Notes under the pieces: model-generated
Database searches by the model: none
The model's input: the letters and a program-made list of their open reading frames with translations, nothing else
What the model was told of the DNA's origin: nothing
Part shown: positions 1 through 6,707 of the stretch, piece by piece
Numbering within the stretch: the stretch's first letter is position 1
Layout: every line of letters starts with the position of its first letter
Source of the DNA: an uncultured Collinsella sp.
GTDB lineage: Bacteria > Actinomycetota > Coriobacteriia > Coriobacteriales > Coriobacteriaceae
DNA: 9,732 nucleotides
Assembly (NCBI GenBank): GCA_900766165.1
Contig: CAAFUK010000109.1
Coordinates: 1 to 9,732, forward strand
Reading direction: 5' to 3'
Program-made: the position numbers and the translations under genes

Positions 1-2
1 AA

Positions 3-41
3 AAGGCGCGCTGTCTGCATCGATTGCAGGCAGCGCGCCTT
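3..41. terminator. Strong hairpin terminator after the antiporter gene
   Basis: Positions 3-19 pair with 25-41 to form a 17-bp stem (one G-T wobble, the rest Watson-Crick) closed by a 5-nt loop. Read on the minus strand it lies 38 nt beyond the antiporter stop codon and is followed by a run of T that continues to the window edge. On the plus strand it is followed by a T-rich stretch (42-50). It can therefore work in both directions and probably ends transcription of the antiporter and of any converging gene left of the window. The structure is read directly; its function is inferred. Confidence 0.85.
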
Positions 42-79
42 CCTTTATTTAGACGGAACCCGTATCCCGGTATTCCTTG

Positions 80-1642
80 CTACTTGCCGTCGTCGTCCTC
101 GGCTTCTTCTCTAGCGTAGAGCTCCAGCATGCGGCGGCGGTATTCGTGCACGGCGAGCTTGGCGCGCTCCAGGCGACGGCGCTCGCGCGGGGTGAGCTTG
201 GACGGGTCGATCTCGTCGCCATAGGTCTTCTCGGCCAGCAAATGGGCGGCGTCGACGATACGGGCATCGATGCGCTCGCTTGCCGCCTCGGCCGAAAGGC
301 GATCGGCAATGGTATCGATCGTAGGCACGCCGTCGAGTGCGCGGCCGTGACCGTGCGAGGTCAACAACTCGTGCTCACGCGCGAGCAAGCTCGCCAGATC
401 GTGATGGGCGCGCAGAATATCGAGCGCGTCGGATGGATGCTCGGCAACCTCCGCCACGGCGGCAACCGGCGCGGCGTCGATCACGCGGTAGAAGAGTTGG
501 GCGAGCAGCGGCATCAAAAACACCGTGATGGCACCGGCGGCAACCATGACCGAGGCAATGTCTTGCGAAAGCGCCCCCGCGTTGACGGCCACACTCGTTA
601 CGGCAACGATGATCGGAAGCGCCGTGGTGCAGTACAGGGCCACGGTAATGCGGCCATACGCCGAGACATCGCGCGTCTCGGGACAGATGCTCATAGAGAC
701 AAGAATGGGCGCGGCGCGGATGATGAGCAGCGCCACGATAAAGCCCACGAGCAGCCCGGGGCGCGATGCCACAGCCGTCAGGTCGATCTTTGCGCCCGAC
801 ACGGTAAAGAACACGGGGATCAAAAAGCCGTAGGCCAGACCATCGAGCTTGGTCTCGAGCGTGTGATTGCCCTCGGGGATGATATAGCGCAGGACAAAGC
901 CGGCGGCAAAGGAGCCCAGCACGATGTCGAGATCGAAGATGGCCGAGAACGCCACGAGCGTGACCAGGATGAGAACCGTCAAGCGCACGAAGGTCTGCGA
1001 TGTGGTATCGGCGCGCTCCTCGACAAACGCAAAGAAGCGGCTGCCGACGCGCTTGGAGCGGCTCGGGACCACGGCCAGCAGCACGCAGACCACCGCAAAC
1101 AGACCCAAGATCACGAGTGTCTGAATGCCGGTGCGCGCAGAGAGCAGCACCGACATGGCAAGCACGGGGCCAAGCTCGCCCCAGGTACCGTACGCGAGAA
1201 TCGAATCGCCCACGCGTGTGCCGGTAAGCGAGCGCTCGCGCATGATGGGCACGAGCGTGCCGAGCGCCGTCGAGGTAAGCGCGAGCGTCACGGCGATGCC
1301 GTCGAAATGGCTGACCGAGAACCACGGCGTAAAGCGCACGGCAAGCCAGGCGATGCCAAACGTGACGACCCACGTCGCCATGCCATAGCGCCCCTCGACG
1401 CCCGTGATGTTCTTGGGGTCGATCTCAAAACCGGCGAGCAGGAACAAAAAGGCCAAGCCGAGCTCGGACACGAGCGAGACCTCGGCGTCCACATGGATGA
1501 TGCCGAGCATATGCGGACCCAGCACCGCGCCGAACACGAGCAAAAAGACCGTCTCGGGAACGGGCTTTCCGGGAATTGCCGAGGCGATAAAGGGACTCGC
1601 AAAGGCCACGAGCGCGATGATGGCGAGAGAAACGAATGCCAT
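80..1642 (-). CDS. CPA2-type monovalent cation:proton antiporter (Kef/NapA-like)
   Basis: Encodes 520 residues. The first ~390 are almost entirely hydrophobic, with about 11-12 predicted membrane segments in the layout of the Na+/H+ exchanger fold (Pfam Na_H_Exchanger). Supporting motifs are LTSTALGTLVPIMRE (122-136), typical of the first unwound helix in CPA2 proteins, and FLIPVFFTVSGAKIDL (273-288), typical of Kef-type carriers. The family exchanges Na+ or K+ for protons across the cytoplasmic membrane; the ion here cannot be told from sequence. At the position of the usual acidic ion-binding pair the protein reads WGELGP (154-159), with Glu156 in place of the Asp. A ~130-residue charged cytosolic tail (390-520) lacks a recognisable nucleotide-binding (KTN/TrkA-N) motif. 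The start is the ATG at 1642, because MAFVSLAIIALVAF begins the first membrane helix and a GAGAAAGG ribosome site sits 6 nt upstream; the frame stays open further upstream but is not membrane-like there. Transcribed divergently from purL. Confidence 0.88.
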   Translation of the reverse strand: MAFVSLAIIALVAFASPFIASAIPGKPVPETVFLLVFGAVLGPHMLGIIHVDAEVSLVSELGLAFLFLLAGFEIDPKNITGVEGRYGMATWVVTFGIAWLAVRFTPWFSVSHFDGIAVTLALTSTALGTLVPIMRERSLTGTRVGDSILAYGTWGELGPVLAMSVLLSARTGIQTLVILGLFAVVCVLLAVVPSRSKRVGSRFFAFVEERADTTSQTFVRLTVLILVTLVAFSAIFDLDIVLGSFAAGFVLRYIIPEGNHTLETKLDGLAYGFLIPVFFTVSGAKIDLTAVASRPGLLVGFIVALLIIRAAPILVSMSICPETRDVSAYGRITVALYCTTALPIIVAVTSVAVNAGALSQDIASVMVAAGAITVFLMPLLAQLFYRVIDAAPVAAVAEVAEHPSDALDILRAHHDLASLLAREHELLTSHGHGRALDGVPTIDTIADRLSAEAASERIDARIVDAAHLLAEKTYGDEIDPSKLTPRERRRLERAKLAVHEYRRRMLELYAREEAEDDDGK

Positions 1643-1648
1643 GTGATG

Positions 1649-1656
1649 CCTTTCTC
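1649..1656 (-). promoter_or_regulatory. Ribosome binding site of the antiporter gene
   Basis: On the minus strand GAGAAAGG lies 6 nt before the ATG at 1642. It decides this start over in-frame upstream ATGs near 1732 and 1804, which lack such a site and would add a basic, non-membrane extension reaching into the divergent promoter region. Confidence 0.7.
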
Positions 1657-1810
1657 TTGTTTGAGCTTCACTGTAGCACCCTCGCCGTCCTCTACGCGCC
1701 GCGAGCTGTCGTATCATAGTGACGTTTACAAACATGTGGCTCAAGGCGACCGCGAGGCTTGCCCCGCAAACCGACCGCTGCCGCATACCGTACCGTACGC
1801 CCAACCGATC

Positions 1811-1817
1811 AGGAAGG
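1811..1817 (+). promoter_or_regulatory. Ribosome binding site of purL
   Basis: AGGAAGG lies 9 nt before the ATG at 1827. It decides this start: the reading frame is open back to an ATG at 1719, but those extra 36 residues do not look like the PurL N-terminus, whereas MVSRIYVEKKPGFD does. Confidence 0.8.
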
Positions 1818-1826
1818 CAGGAACCA

Positions 1827-4800
1827 ATGGTCTCTCGTATCTACGTGGAGAAGAAACCCGGGTTCGACGTCGAGGCTCAGCAGCTCAAGGGCGAGCTGAC
1901 CGAGATTCTCGGCATTCAGGGCATCGAGGCCCTGAGGATCATCAACCGCTACGACGTCGAGGGCATCGACGAGGAGCTCTTCCGCTCTTGCGTCCCGACC
2001 GTCTTTAGCGAGCCCCAGGTCGATGTGACCTATGACGAGCTCCCCGCAAGCGATGGCGCCGTCTTTGCCGTCGAATTCCTGCCTGGCCAGTTTGACCAGC
2101 GCGCCGACTCCGCCAGCGAGTGCGTGCAGCTCATCAGCCAGGGCGAGCGCCCCGCCGTGCGCTCCGCCAAGGTCTATATGATCTCGGGCGACTTGGACGA
2201 GGCCGCCATCGAGGCCATCAAGCACTACGTGGTAAACCCCGTCGAGGCCCGCATCGCCTCGCTCGACCTGCCCGAGACGCTGCACATGGAGACCCCCGAA
2301 CCCCAGCCCGTCGAGGTGCTCGACGGTTTCCGCGAGCTCGACGAGGCCGGCCTTGCCGCCTTCATCGCCGACCGCGGCCTTGCCATGGACGAGGCGGACA
2401 TCGCCTTCTGCCAGCAATACTTCCGCGATGAGGATCGCGACCCCACCATCACCGAGATCCGCGTGATCGACACCTACTGGTCCGACCACTGCCGCCACAC
2501 CACCTTCGGCACCGTCCTGGACGACGTGACGATCGACGACGCCGTGGTGCAGCAGGCCTTCGACCGCTACATGGAGATGCGCCACGAGCTCGGTCGCGAC
2601 GCCAAGCCCGTCTGCCTCATGGACATGGGCACCATCGGCGCCAAGTACCTTAAGAAGACCGGTGTCATGACCGATGTCGACGAGTCCGAGGAGATCAATG
2701 CCTGCACCGTCAAGGTGAAGGTCGATGTCGACGGCGAGGAGCAGGACTGGCTGTTCCTGTTTAAGAACGAGACCCACAACCACCCGACCGAGATCGAGCC
2801 CTTCGGCGGTGCCGCCACCTGCGTGGGCGGCGCCATCCGCGACCCGCTCTCGGGCCGCAGCTACGTGTACCAGGCCATGCGCGTCACCGGTGCCGGCGAC
2901 CCCACCGTCCCCGTGTCCGAGACGCTCGAGGGCAAGCTGCCGCAGCGCAAGCTCGTGACCACCGCTGCCGCCGGCTACTCCAGCTACGGCAACCAGATCG
3001 GTCTTGCCACCGGCCAGGTCAACGAGCTCTATCACCCCGGCTACGTGGCCAAGCGCATGGAGGTCGGCGCCGTCGTAGGCGCTACCCCGGCAAACCACGT
3101 GCGACGCGAGTGCCCCGCCCCCACCGACAAGATCATCCTGCTGGGCGGCCGTACCGGCCGTGACGGCATCGGCGGTGCCACCGGCTCCTCCAAGACCCAG
3201 AACACCGAGTCCATCGAGACCTCGGGCGCCGAAGTTCAGAAGGGCAACGCCCCGGTCGAGCGCAAGCTGCAGCGTCTGTTCCGTCGCGGCGACGCCTGCC
3301 GCCTGATCAAGCGCTGCAACGACTTTGGCGCCGGCGGCGTCTCGGTCGCCGTGGGCGAGCTTGCCGACGGCCTGTATGTCGACCTGGACACCGTGACCAA
3401 GAAGTACGACGGTCTGGACGGCACCGAGCTCGCCATCTCCGAGTCCCAGGAGCGCATGGCCTGTGCCGTCGCCGACGGTGACGTCGAGGAGTTCATGGGC
3501 TACGCCGCCGAGGAGAACCTCGAGGCGACCGTTATCGCCGAGGTTACCGCCGAGCCGCGCATGCGCATGGCCTGGAACGGTGTCGCCATCGTCGACCTGT
3601 CCCGCGAGTTCCTCAACTCCAACGGTGCGCCCAAACACCAGGTCGCCCACGTGTGCGCCCGCAGCGTGTGGCAGCCCAGCTGGGCCGGCACCACGCTTGC
3701 CGAGCGCATGACCTCGCTCGTCACCGACCTCAATGTCGCCTCCAACAAGGGCCTTTCCGAGCGCTTCGACTCCACCATCGGTGCCGCGACCGTGCTCATG
3801 CCCTTTGGCGGCAAGACGCAGCTCACCCCGAGCTCGGCCATGGTCGCCAAGTTCCCCGTGGACGGCGAGACCACTACGGCGAGCGCCATGGCATGGGGCT
3901 TCAACCCCTACCTGATGGAAGCCGACCAGTTTGCAGGCGCCTACCTGTCCGTGGTCGAGTCCATCGCCAAGCTCGTGGCCGCCGGCTTTGAGCACAAGCG
4001 CGCCTATCTCTCCTTCCAGGAGTACTTCGAGCGCCTGCGCACCGAGGCCGAGCGCTGGGGCAAGCCCATGGCAGCAGTACTCGGCGCCCTCATGGCTCAG
4101 GTCGACCTGGACGCCGGCGCCATCGGCGGCAAGGATTCCATGAGCGGCTCGTTTGAGGACGAGGCCGGCGAGCTCAACGTTCCGCCGACCCTGATCAGCT
4201 TCGCTGTCGCCGTGGGCAAGGCGGCGCGCGCTGTCTCCCCCGAGTTCAAGGGCCTCACACACCGCGTCGTCCGTATCGCCCCCGCCACCTATGGCGAGGA
4301 CTACCGTCCCGACGCCCAGCAGCTGCTCGCCGCGTTTGACGCCGTCGAGGCGCTCACTGCTACCGGCAACGCCCTGGCCATCTCCACGCCCGGCTACGGC
4401 TGCGGCGCCGAGAGCCTCTTTAAGATGTGCGTCGGTAACCAGATTGGCATCGAGCTTGCCGAGGATGTAGACGTGGAGAGCCTCTTCACCCCGCTCTACG
4501 GCAGCTTTATCGTCGAGCTCGCCGAGGACGCCGAGCTGCCCGAGGTCGCCGACGGCGTTGTCGTCGAGCCCCTGGGCACCACCGTCGAGGGCTATGTCAT
4601 CGACACCGGCTCCGAGGTCATCGAGCTCGCCGAGCTCCAGGAGGCCTGGGAGAGCGGCATCGAGGGCGTCTTCACCTACCGCAGCGCCGGCGAGACCCCC
4701 GAGGTCGAGACCATCGACTTCCGCGCCAAGGATATCCACGTGTACGGCGGCGCCAAGATCGCCCGCCCGCGCGTGATCATCCCCGTGTTCCCCGGCAACA

Positions 4801-5573
4801 ACTGCGAGTACGACAGCGCCCGCGCCTTCCGTGCCGCCGGTGCCGAGGCCGACACCTTCGTGATCAACAACCTCACGCCCGAGGCCGTTGCCGAGAGCAC
4901 CCACGAGCTTGCCCGCCGCATCCGTGCAAGCCAGATCGTTATGATCCCCGGCGGCTTCTCGGGCGGCGACGAGCCCGACGGCTCTGCCAAGTTCATCACG
5001 GCGTTCTTCCGCGCTCCCGAGGTCACCGAGGCAGTCCGCGACCTGCTCAAGGCCCGCGATGGCCTGATGCTGGGCATCTGCAACGGCTTCCAGGCCTTGA
5101 TCAAGCTCGGCCTGGTGCCCTACGGCGACATCGTCGACGCCACGCCCGATGCGCCCACGTTGACGTTCAACACCATCGGTCGCCACCAGAGCCGTCTGGT
5201 GCGTACCCGCATCTCGTCCAACTTGTCCCCGTGGCTGTCGCAGTGCAGCCTGGACGACCCCTACACCGTCGCCATCAGCCACGGCGAGGGCCGCTTTGTC
5301 GCCAATGACGAAGTGCTCGCCCAGCTGATCGCCAACGGCCAGGTCGCCACGCAGTACGTGGGCGAGAACGGCAAGCCCAGCATGGATCTCTCCGTCAACC
5401 CCAACGGCTCCGCACTCGCCATCGAGGGCATCACGAGCCCCGACGGCCGCGTCCTGGGCAAGATGGGCCATGCCGAGCGTCGCGGCGACAACCTGTACCG
5501 CAACGTGCCCGAGCATGTCCCCGGCGATAAGTTCATGCCGATCTTTGAAAGCGGCGTGGCCTACTTCGCTTAA
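1827..5573 (+). CDS. purL: Phosphoribosylformylglycinamidine synthase, single-chain form
   Basis: A 1248-residue cytosolic enzyme that makes FGAM from FGAR, glutamine and ATP, the fourth step of de novo IMP synthesis. It has the fused layout: an N-terminal PurS-like region (about 1-150), a linker, two AIR-synthase-type halves, and a C-terminal class I glutaminase. Visible synthetase motifs are SDHCRHTTF (219-227), FKNETHNHPTEIEPFGG (312-328), CNDFGAGG (497-504) and GGKDSMSG (767-774). The glutaminase domain starts near 981 (PRVIIPVFPGNNCEYD) and has the nucleophile Cys1085 in LGICNGFQ, with His1215 and Glu1217 in GKMGHAERRGDN, so the triad is complete. The N-terminal sequence and length fit the second single-chain clade (TIGR01857 type, seen in clostridia, streptococci and bifidobacteria) rather than the proteobacterial one; this is from memory of the family. 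No other pur gene is in the window, so purL appears to be transcribed alone, ending at the hairpin 38 nt downstream. Very high G+C, with strong use of C/G-ending codons. Confidence 0.97.
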   Translation: MVSRIYVEKKPGFDVEAQQLKGELTEILGIQGIEALRIINRYDVEGIDEELFRSCVPTVFSEPQVDVTYDELPASDGAVFAVEFLPGQFDQRADSASECVQLISQGERPAVRSAKVYMISGDLDEAAIEAIKHYVVNPVEARIASLDLPETLHMETPEPQPVEVLDGFRELDEAGLAAFIADRGLAMDEADIAFCQQYFRDEDRDPTITEIRVIDTYWSDHCRHTTFGTVLDDVTIDDAVVQQAFDRYMEMRHELGRDAKPVCLMDMGTIGAKYLKKTGVMTDVDESEEINACTVKVKVDVDGEEQDWLFLFKNETHNHPTEIEPFGGAATCVGGAIRDPLSGRSYVYQAMRVTGAGDPTVPVSETLEGKLPQRKLVTTAAAGYSSYGNQIGLATGQVNELYHPGYVAKRMEVGAVVGATPANHVRRECPAPTDKIILLGGRTGRDGIGGATGSSKTQNTESIETSGAEVQKGNAPVERKLQRLFRRGDACRLIKRCNDFGAGGVSVAVGELADGLYVDLDTVTKKYDGLDGTELAISESQERMACAVADGDVEEFMGYAAEENLEATVIAEVTAEPRMRMAWNGVAIVDLSREFLNSNGAPKHQVAHVCARSVWQPSWAGTTLAERMTSLVTDLNVASNKGLSERFDSTIGAATVLMPFGGKTQLTPSSAMVAKFPVDGETTTASAMAWGFNPYLMEADQFAGAYLSVVESIAKLVAAGFEHKRAYLSFQEYFERLRTEAERWGKPMAAVLGALMAQVDLDAGAIGGKDSMSGSFEDEAGELNVPPTLISFAVAVGKAARAVSPEFKGLTHRVVRIAPATYGEDYRPDAQQLLAAFDAVEALTATGNALAISTPGYGCGAESLFKMCVGNQIGIELAEDVDVESLFTPLYGSFIVELAEDAELPEVADGVVVEPLGTTVEGYVIDTGSEVIELAELQEAWESGIEGVFTYRSAGETPEVETIDFRAKDIHVYGGAKIARPRVIIPVFPGNNCEYDSARAFRAAGAEADTFVINNLTPEAVAESTHELARRIRASQIVMIPGGFSGGDEPDGSAKFITAFFRAPEVTEAVRDLLKARDGLMLGICNGFQALIKLGLVPYGDIVDATPDAPTLTFNTIGRHQSRLVRTRISSNLSPWLSQCSLDDPYTVAISHGEGRFVANDEVLAQLIANGQVATQYVGENGKPSMDLSVNPNGSALAIEGITSPDGRVLGKMGHAERRGDNLYRNVPEHVPGDKFMPIFESGVAYFA

Positions 5574-5579
5574 ACCTTT

Positions 5580-5605
5580 CCCATCGGGTACAATCCCTTC
5601 GGGTA
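5580..5605 (+). repeat. Two tandem copies of CCC(A/T)TCGGGTA
   Basis: The 11-mer at 5580-5590 (CCCATCGGGTA) recurs at 5595-5605 (CCCTTCGGGTA) with one mismatch, a 15-nt period. Each copy can fold into a tiny CCC/GGG hairpin, the second around a C(UUCG)G-type tetraloop. The CGGGT in either copy is also complementary to ACCCG at 5611-5615, the start of the left arm of the following terminator. A TACAAT resembling a -10 element overlaps the first copy and spacer (5589-5594), but has no good -35 partner. Confidence 0.5.
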
Positions 5606-5610
5606 ACAAC

Positions 5611-5647
5611 ACCCGCCACCGACACATCCGGTGGCGGGTTCTTTTTT
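5611..5647 (+). terminator. Rho-independent terminator between purL and the EamA permease
   Basis: ACCCGCCACCG (5611-5621) pairs perfectly with 5629-5639 to give an 11-bp, very G+C-rich stem with a 7-nt loop, followed by a T-run through 5646. It begins 38 nt after the purL stop codon and is the natural end of the purL transcript. It stops only 25 nt before the permease start codon, so the permease message either starts upstream and includes the hairpin, or begins inside this element. Confidence 0.9.
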
Positions 5648-5660
5648 GCTTCGCGCATGC

Positions 5661-5667
5661 AGGAAGG
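5661..5667 (+). promoter_or_regulatory. Ribosome binding site of the EamA permease
   Basis: AGGAAGG, the same heptamer as before purL, lies 5 nt before the ATG at 5673. It decides this start over the in-frame GTG at 5631, which lies inside the terminator stem. Confidence 0.8.
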
Positions 5668-5672
5668 ACATC

Positions 5673-6608
5673 ATGGAAAGCCGCAAGCCGTATCTCGCCA
5701 CCCTGCCCGGACTCATCCTGGGCTGTCTTGTTTGCTGTGCACTCTGGGGATCGGCCTTTCCCTGCATCAAAATCGGCTACGCACTCTTTGGTATCCCGGC
5801 GCACGATAGCGCCTCGCAGCTGCTCTTTGCGGGCTTGCGCTTCACGCTTGCCGGCGCCCTGGTTATCGTTGGGATGAGTGCGGCCCAACGCCGCCCCCTC
5901 ATTCCGCAGGCTCGCGACATCAAGCCCATCTTTGTCTTGTCGCTCTTCCAGACTATCGGGCAGTACTTCTTTTTCTATCTGGGCCTCTCGCGCGCCAGCG
6001 CCATGTCGAGCTCCATCATCGAGGCCAGCGCCAACTTCCTCGCAATCCTCTTTGCCGCCCTGGCATTTCACACCGAGAAGCTCAATACGGCCAAGGTGCT
6101 TGGCTGTGCGCTGGGCTTTGCCGGCGTCGCGCTCGTCAACCTTTCGGGCGCGGACGGCACCTTTGGCTTTACGCTCGACGGCGAGGGCTTTATCTTGGCT
6201 TCCACTGTTGCAGGCGCTCTTTCGACCTGCCTGATCGGCATCTTCTCGCGCAAGCACGACGGTGTTTTGCTTGCCGGCTGGCAGTTTTTAGTCGGCGGCC
6301 TGGTCCTCACCGCCATCGGCTTTTTGATGGGCGGCACATTGTCCCCCACCGAAGTCGCCCCCGCCATCGCGCTCATCATCTACATGGCGCTTATCTCCGC
6401 CGTCGCGTACTCGCTGTGGTCCCGCCTGCTCGCCGTCAACCCCGTCAGCCGCGTGTCGGTCTTTGGCTTTATGAACCCAGTCTTTGGCGTGCTGTTGAGC
6501 GCACTGCTGCTCGGCGAGGGCGCTGGCACGAGCCCCGTTACCGTCATCGTTGCCCTGTTGTTGGTCTGCGGCGGCATCATCATCGTCAACAAACCCAAAA
6601 AAGCCTAG
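5673..6608 (+). CDS. EamA/DMT-family drug/metabolite permease
   Basis: A 311-residue, almost entirely hydrophobic protein with about ten predicted membrane helices arranged as two EamA repeats (roughly 13-157 and 170-306). Family hallmarks are the early ALWGSAFPCIKIGY (23-36) in helix 1, and the helix 9-10 region LLAVNPVSRVSVFGFMNPVFGVLLSALLLGE (252-282), where the NPV...NPVFG pattern is typical of the second EamA repeat. The length matches the usual ~300. Members move small metabolites such as amino acids, nucleobases, sugars or toxic compounds across the cytoplasmic membrane, usually as exporters. The substrate cannot be read from the sequence. The position directly behind purL might hint at a purine-related substrate, but the terminator between them argues against a shared operon. 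It ends with a basic KPKKA tail at the cytoplasmic side. A plus-strand hairpin terminator follows 75 nt downstream. Confidence 0.9.
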   Translation: MESRKPYLATLPGLILGCLVCCALWGSAFPCIKIGYALFGIPAHDSASQLLFAGLRFTLAGALVIVGMSAAQRRPLIPQARDIKPIFVLSLFQTIGQYFFFYLGLSRASAMSSSIIEASANFLAILFAALAFHTEKLNTAKVLGCALGFAGVALVNLSGADGTFGFTLDGEGFILASTVAGALSTCLIGIFSRKHDGVLLAGWQFLVGGLVLTAIGFLMGGTLSPTEVAPAIALIIYMALISAVAYSLWSRLLAVNPVSRVSVFGFMNPVFGVLLSALLLGEGAGTSPVTVIVALLLVCGGIIIVNKPKKA

Positions 6609-6682
6609 CGAGCTCACCTTTTTAGGGAGGGCGTTTGCACACTTTAGCTTAATGGAATACATCGATGAGCTGAGGGCCGCCA

Positions 6683-6706
6683 CGCACGCAAGCGTGCGAC
6701 CCTTTT
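6683..6706 (+). terminator. Hairpin terminator after the EamA permease
   Basis: CGCACGC (6683-6689) pairs with GCGTGCG (6692-6698) around a very small loop (6 bp with a 4-nt loop is the realistic form), followed by ACCC and TTTT (6703-6706). The T-run is on the plus strand only, so this serves the permease rather than the converging diguanylate cyclase gene, whose stop codon lies at 6708-6710. Confidence 0.65.
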
Positions 6707-6707
6707 C

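Larger units (their letters stand above)
1643..1826. other. Divergent intergenic region between antiporter and purL
   Basis: This 184-bp stretch must hold the promoters of both flanking genes. A TATCAT (1712-1717, plus) overlaps a TATGAT read on the minus strand (1718-1713), so -10 elements for the two directions may sit on top of each other. I see no convincing -35 partner for either; the nearest minus-strand TTGAGC (1744-1739) is 20 nt away. A small dyad GTTTACAAAC (1724-1733) lies just beside them and could be a repressor site. It does not match the E. coli PurR box or the Gram-positive PurBox that I know. No riboswitch was recognised. Confidence 0.35.

Noticed and set aside
1719..1826. 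N-terminal extension of PurL from the ATG at 1719
   Set aside because: The extra 36 residues are not PurL-like, and the AGGAAGG ribosome site sits directly before the ATG at 1827.
1643..1826. Purine riboswitch or PurR box before purL
   Set aside because: I could not find the conserved three-way-junction loops of a purine riboswitch or a match to known purine operator sequences.
77..2008. A 643-codon open frame on the plus strand opposite the antiporter, running into purL
   Set aside because: The translation is rich in Arg, His, Gly and Asp with no recognisable fold, and it is antisense to a clear membrane protein. It is a product of the high G+C.
1809..6257. A 1482-codon open frame on the minus strand opposite purL and the EamA gene
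   Set aside because: It mirrors purL codons with C/G-rich third positions, which removes stop codons from the opposite strand. Its translation is low-complexity (Gly/Ala/Leu/Asp/His-rich) with no domain, and it spans the terminator between two real genes.
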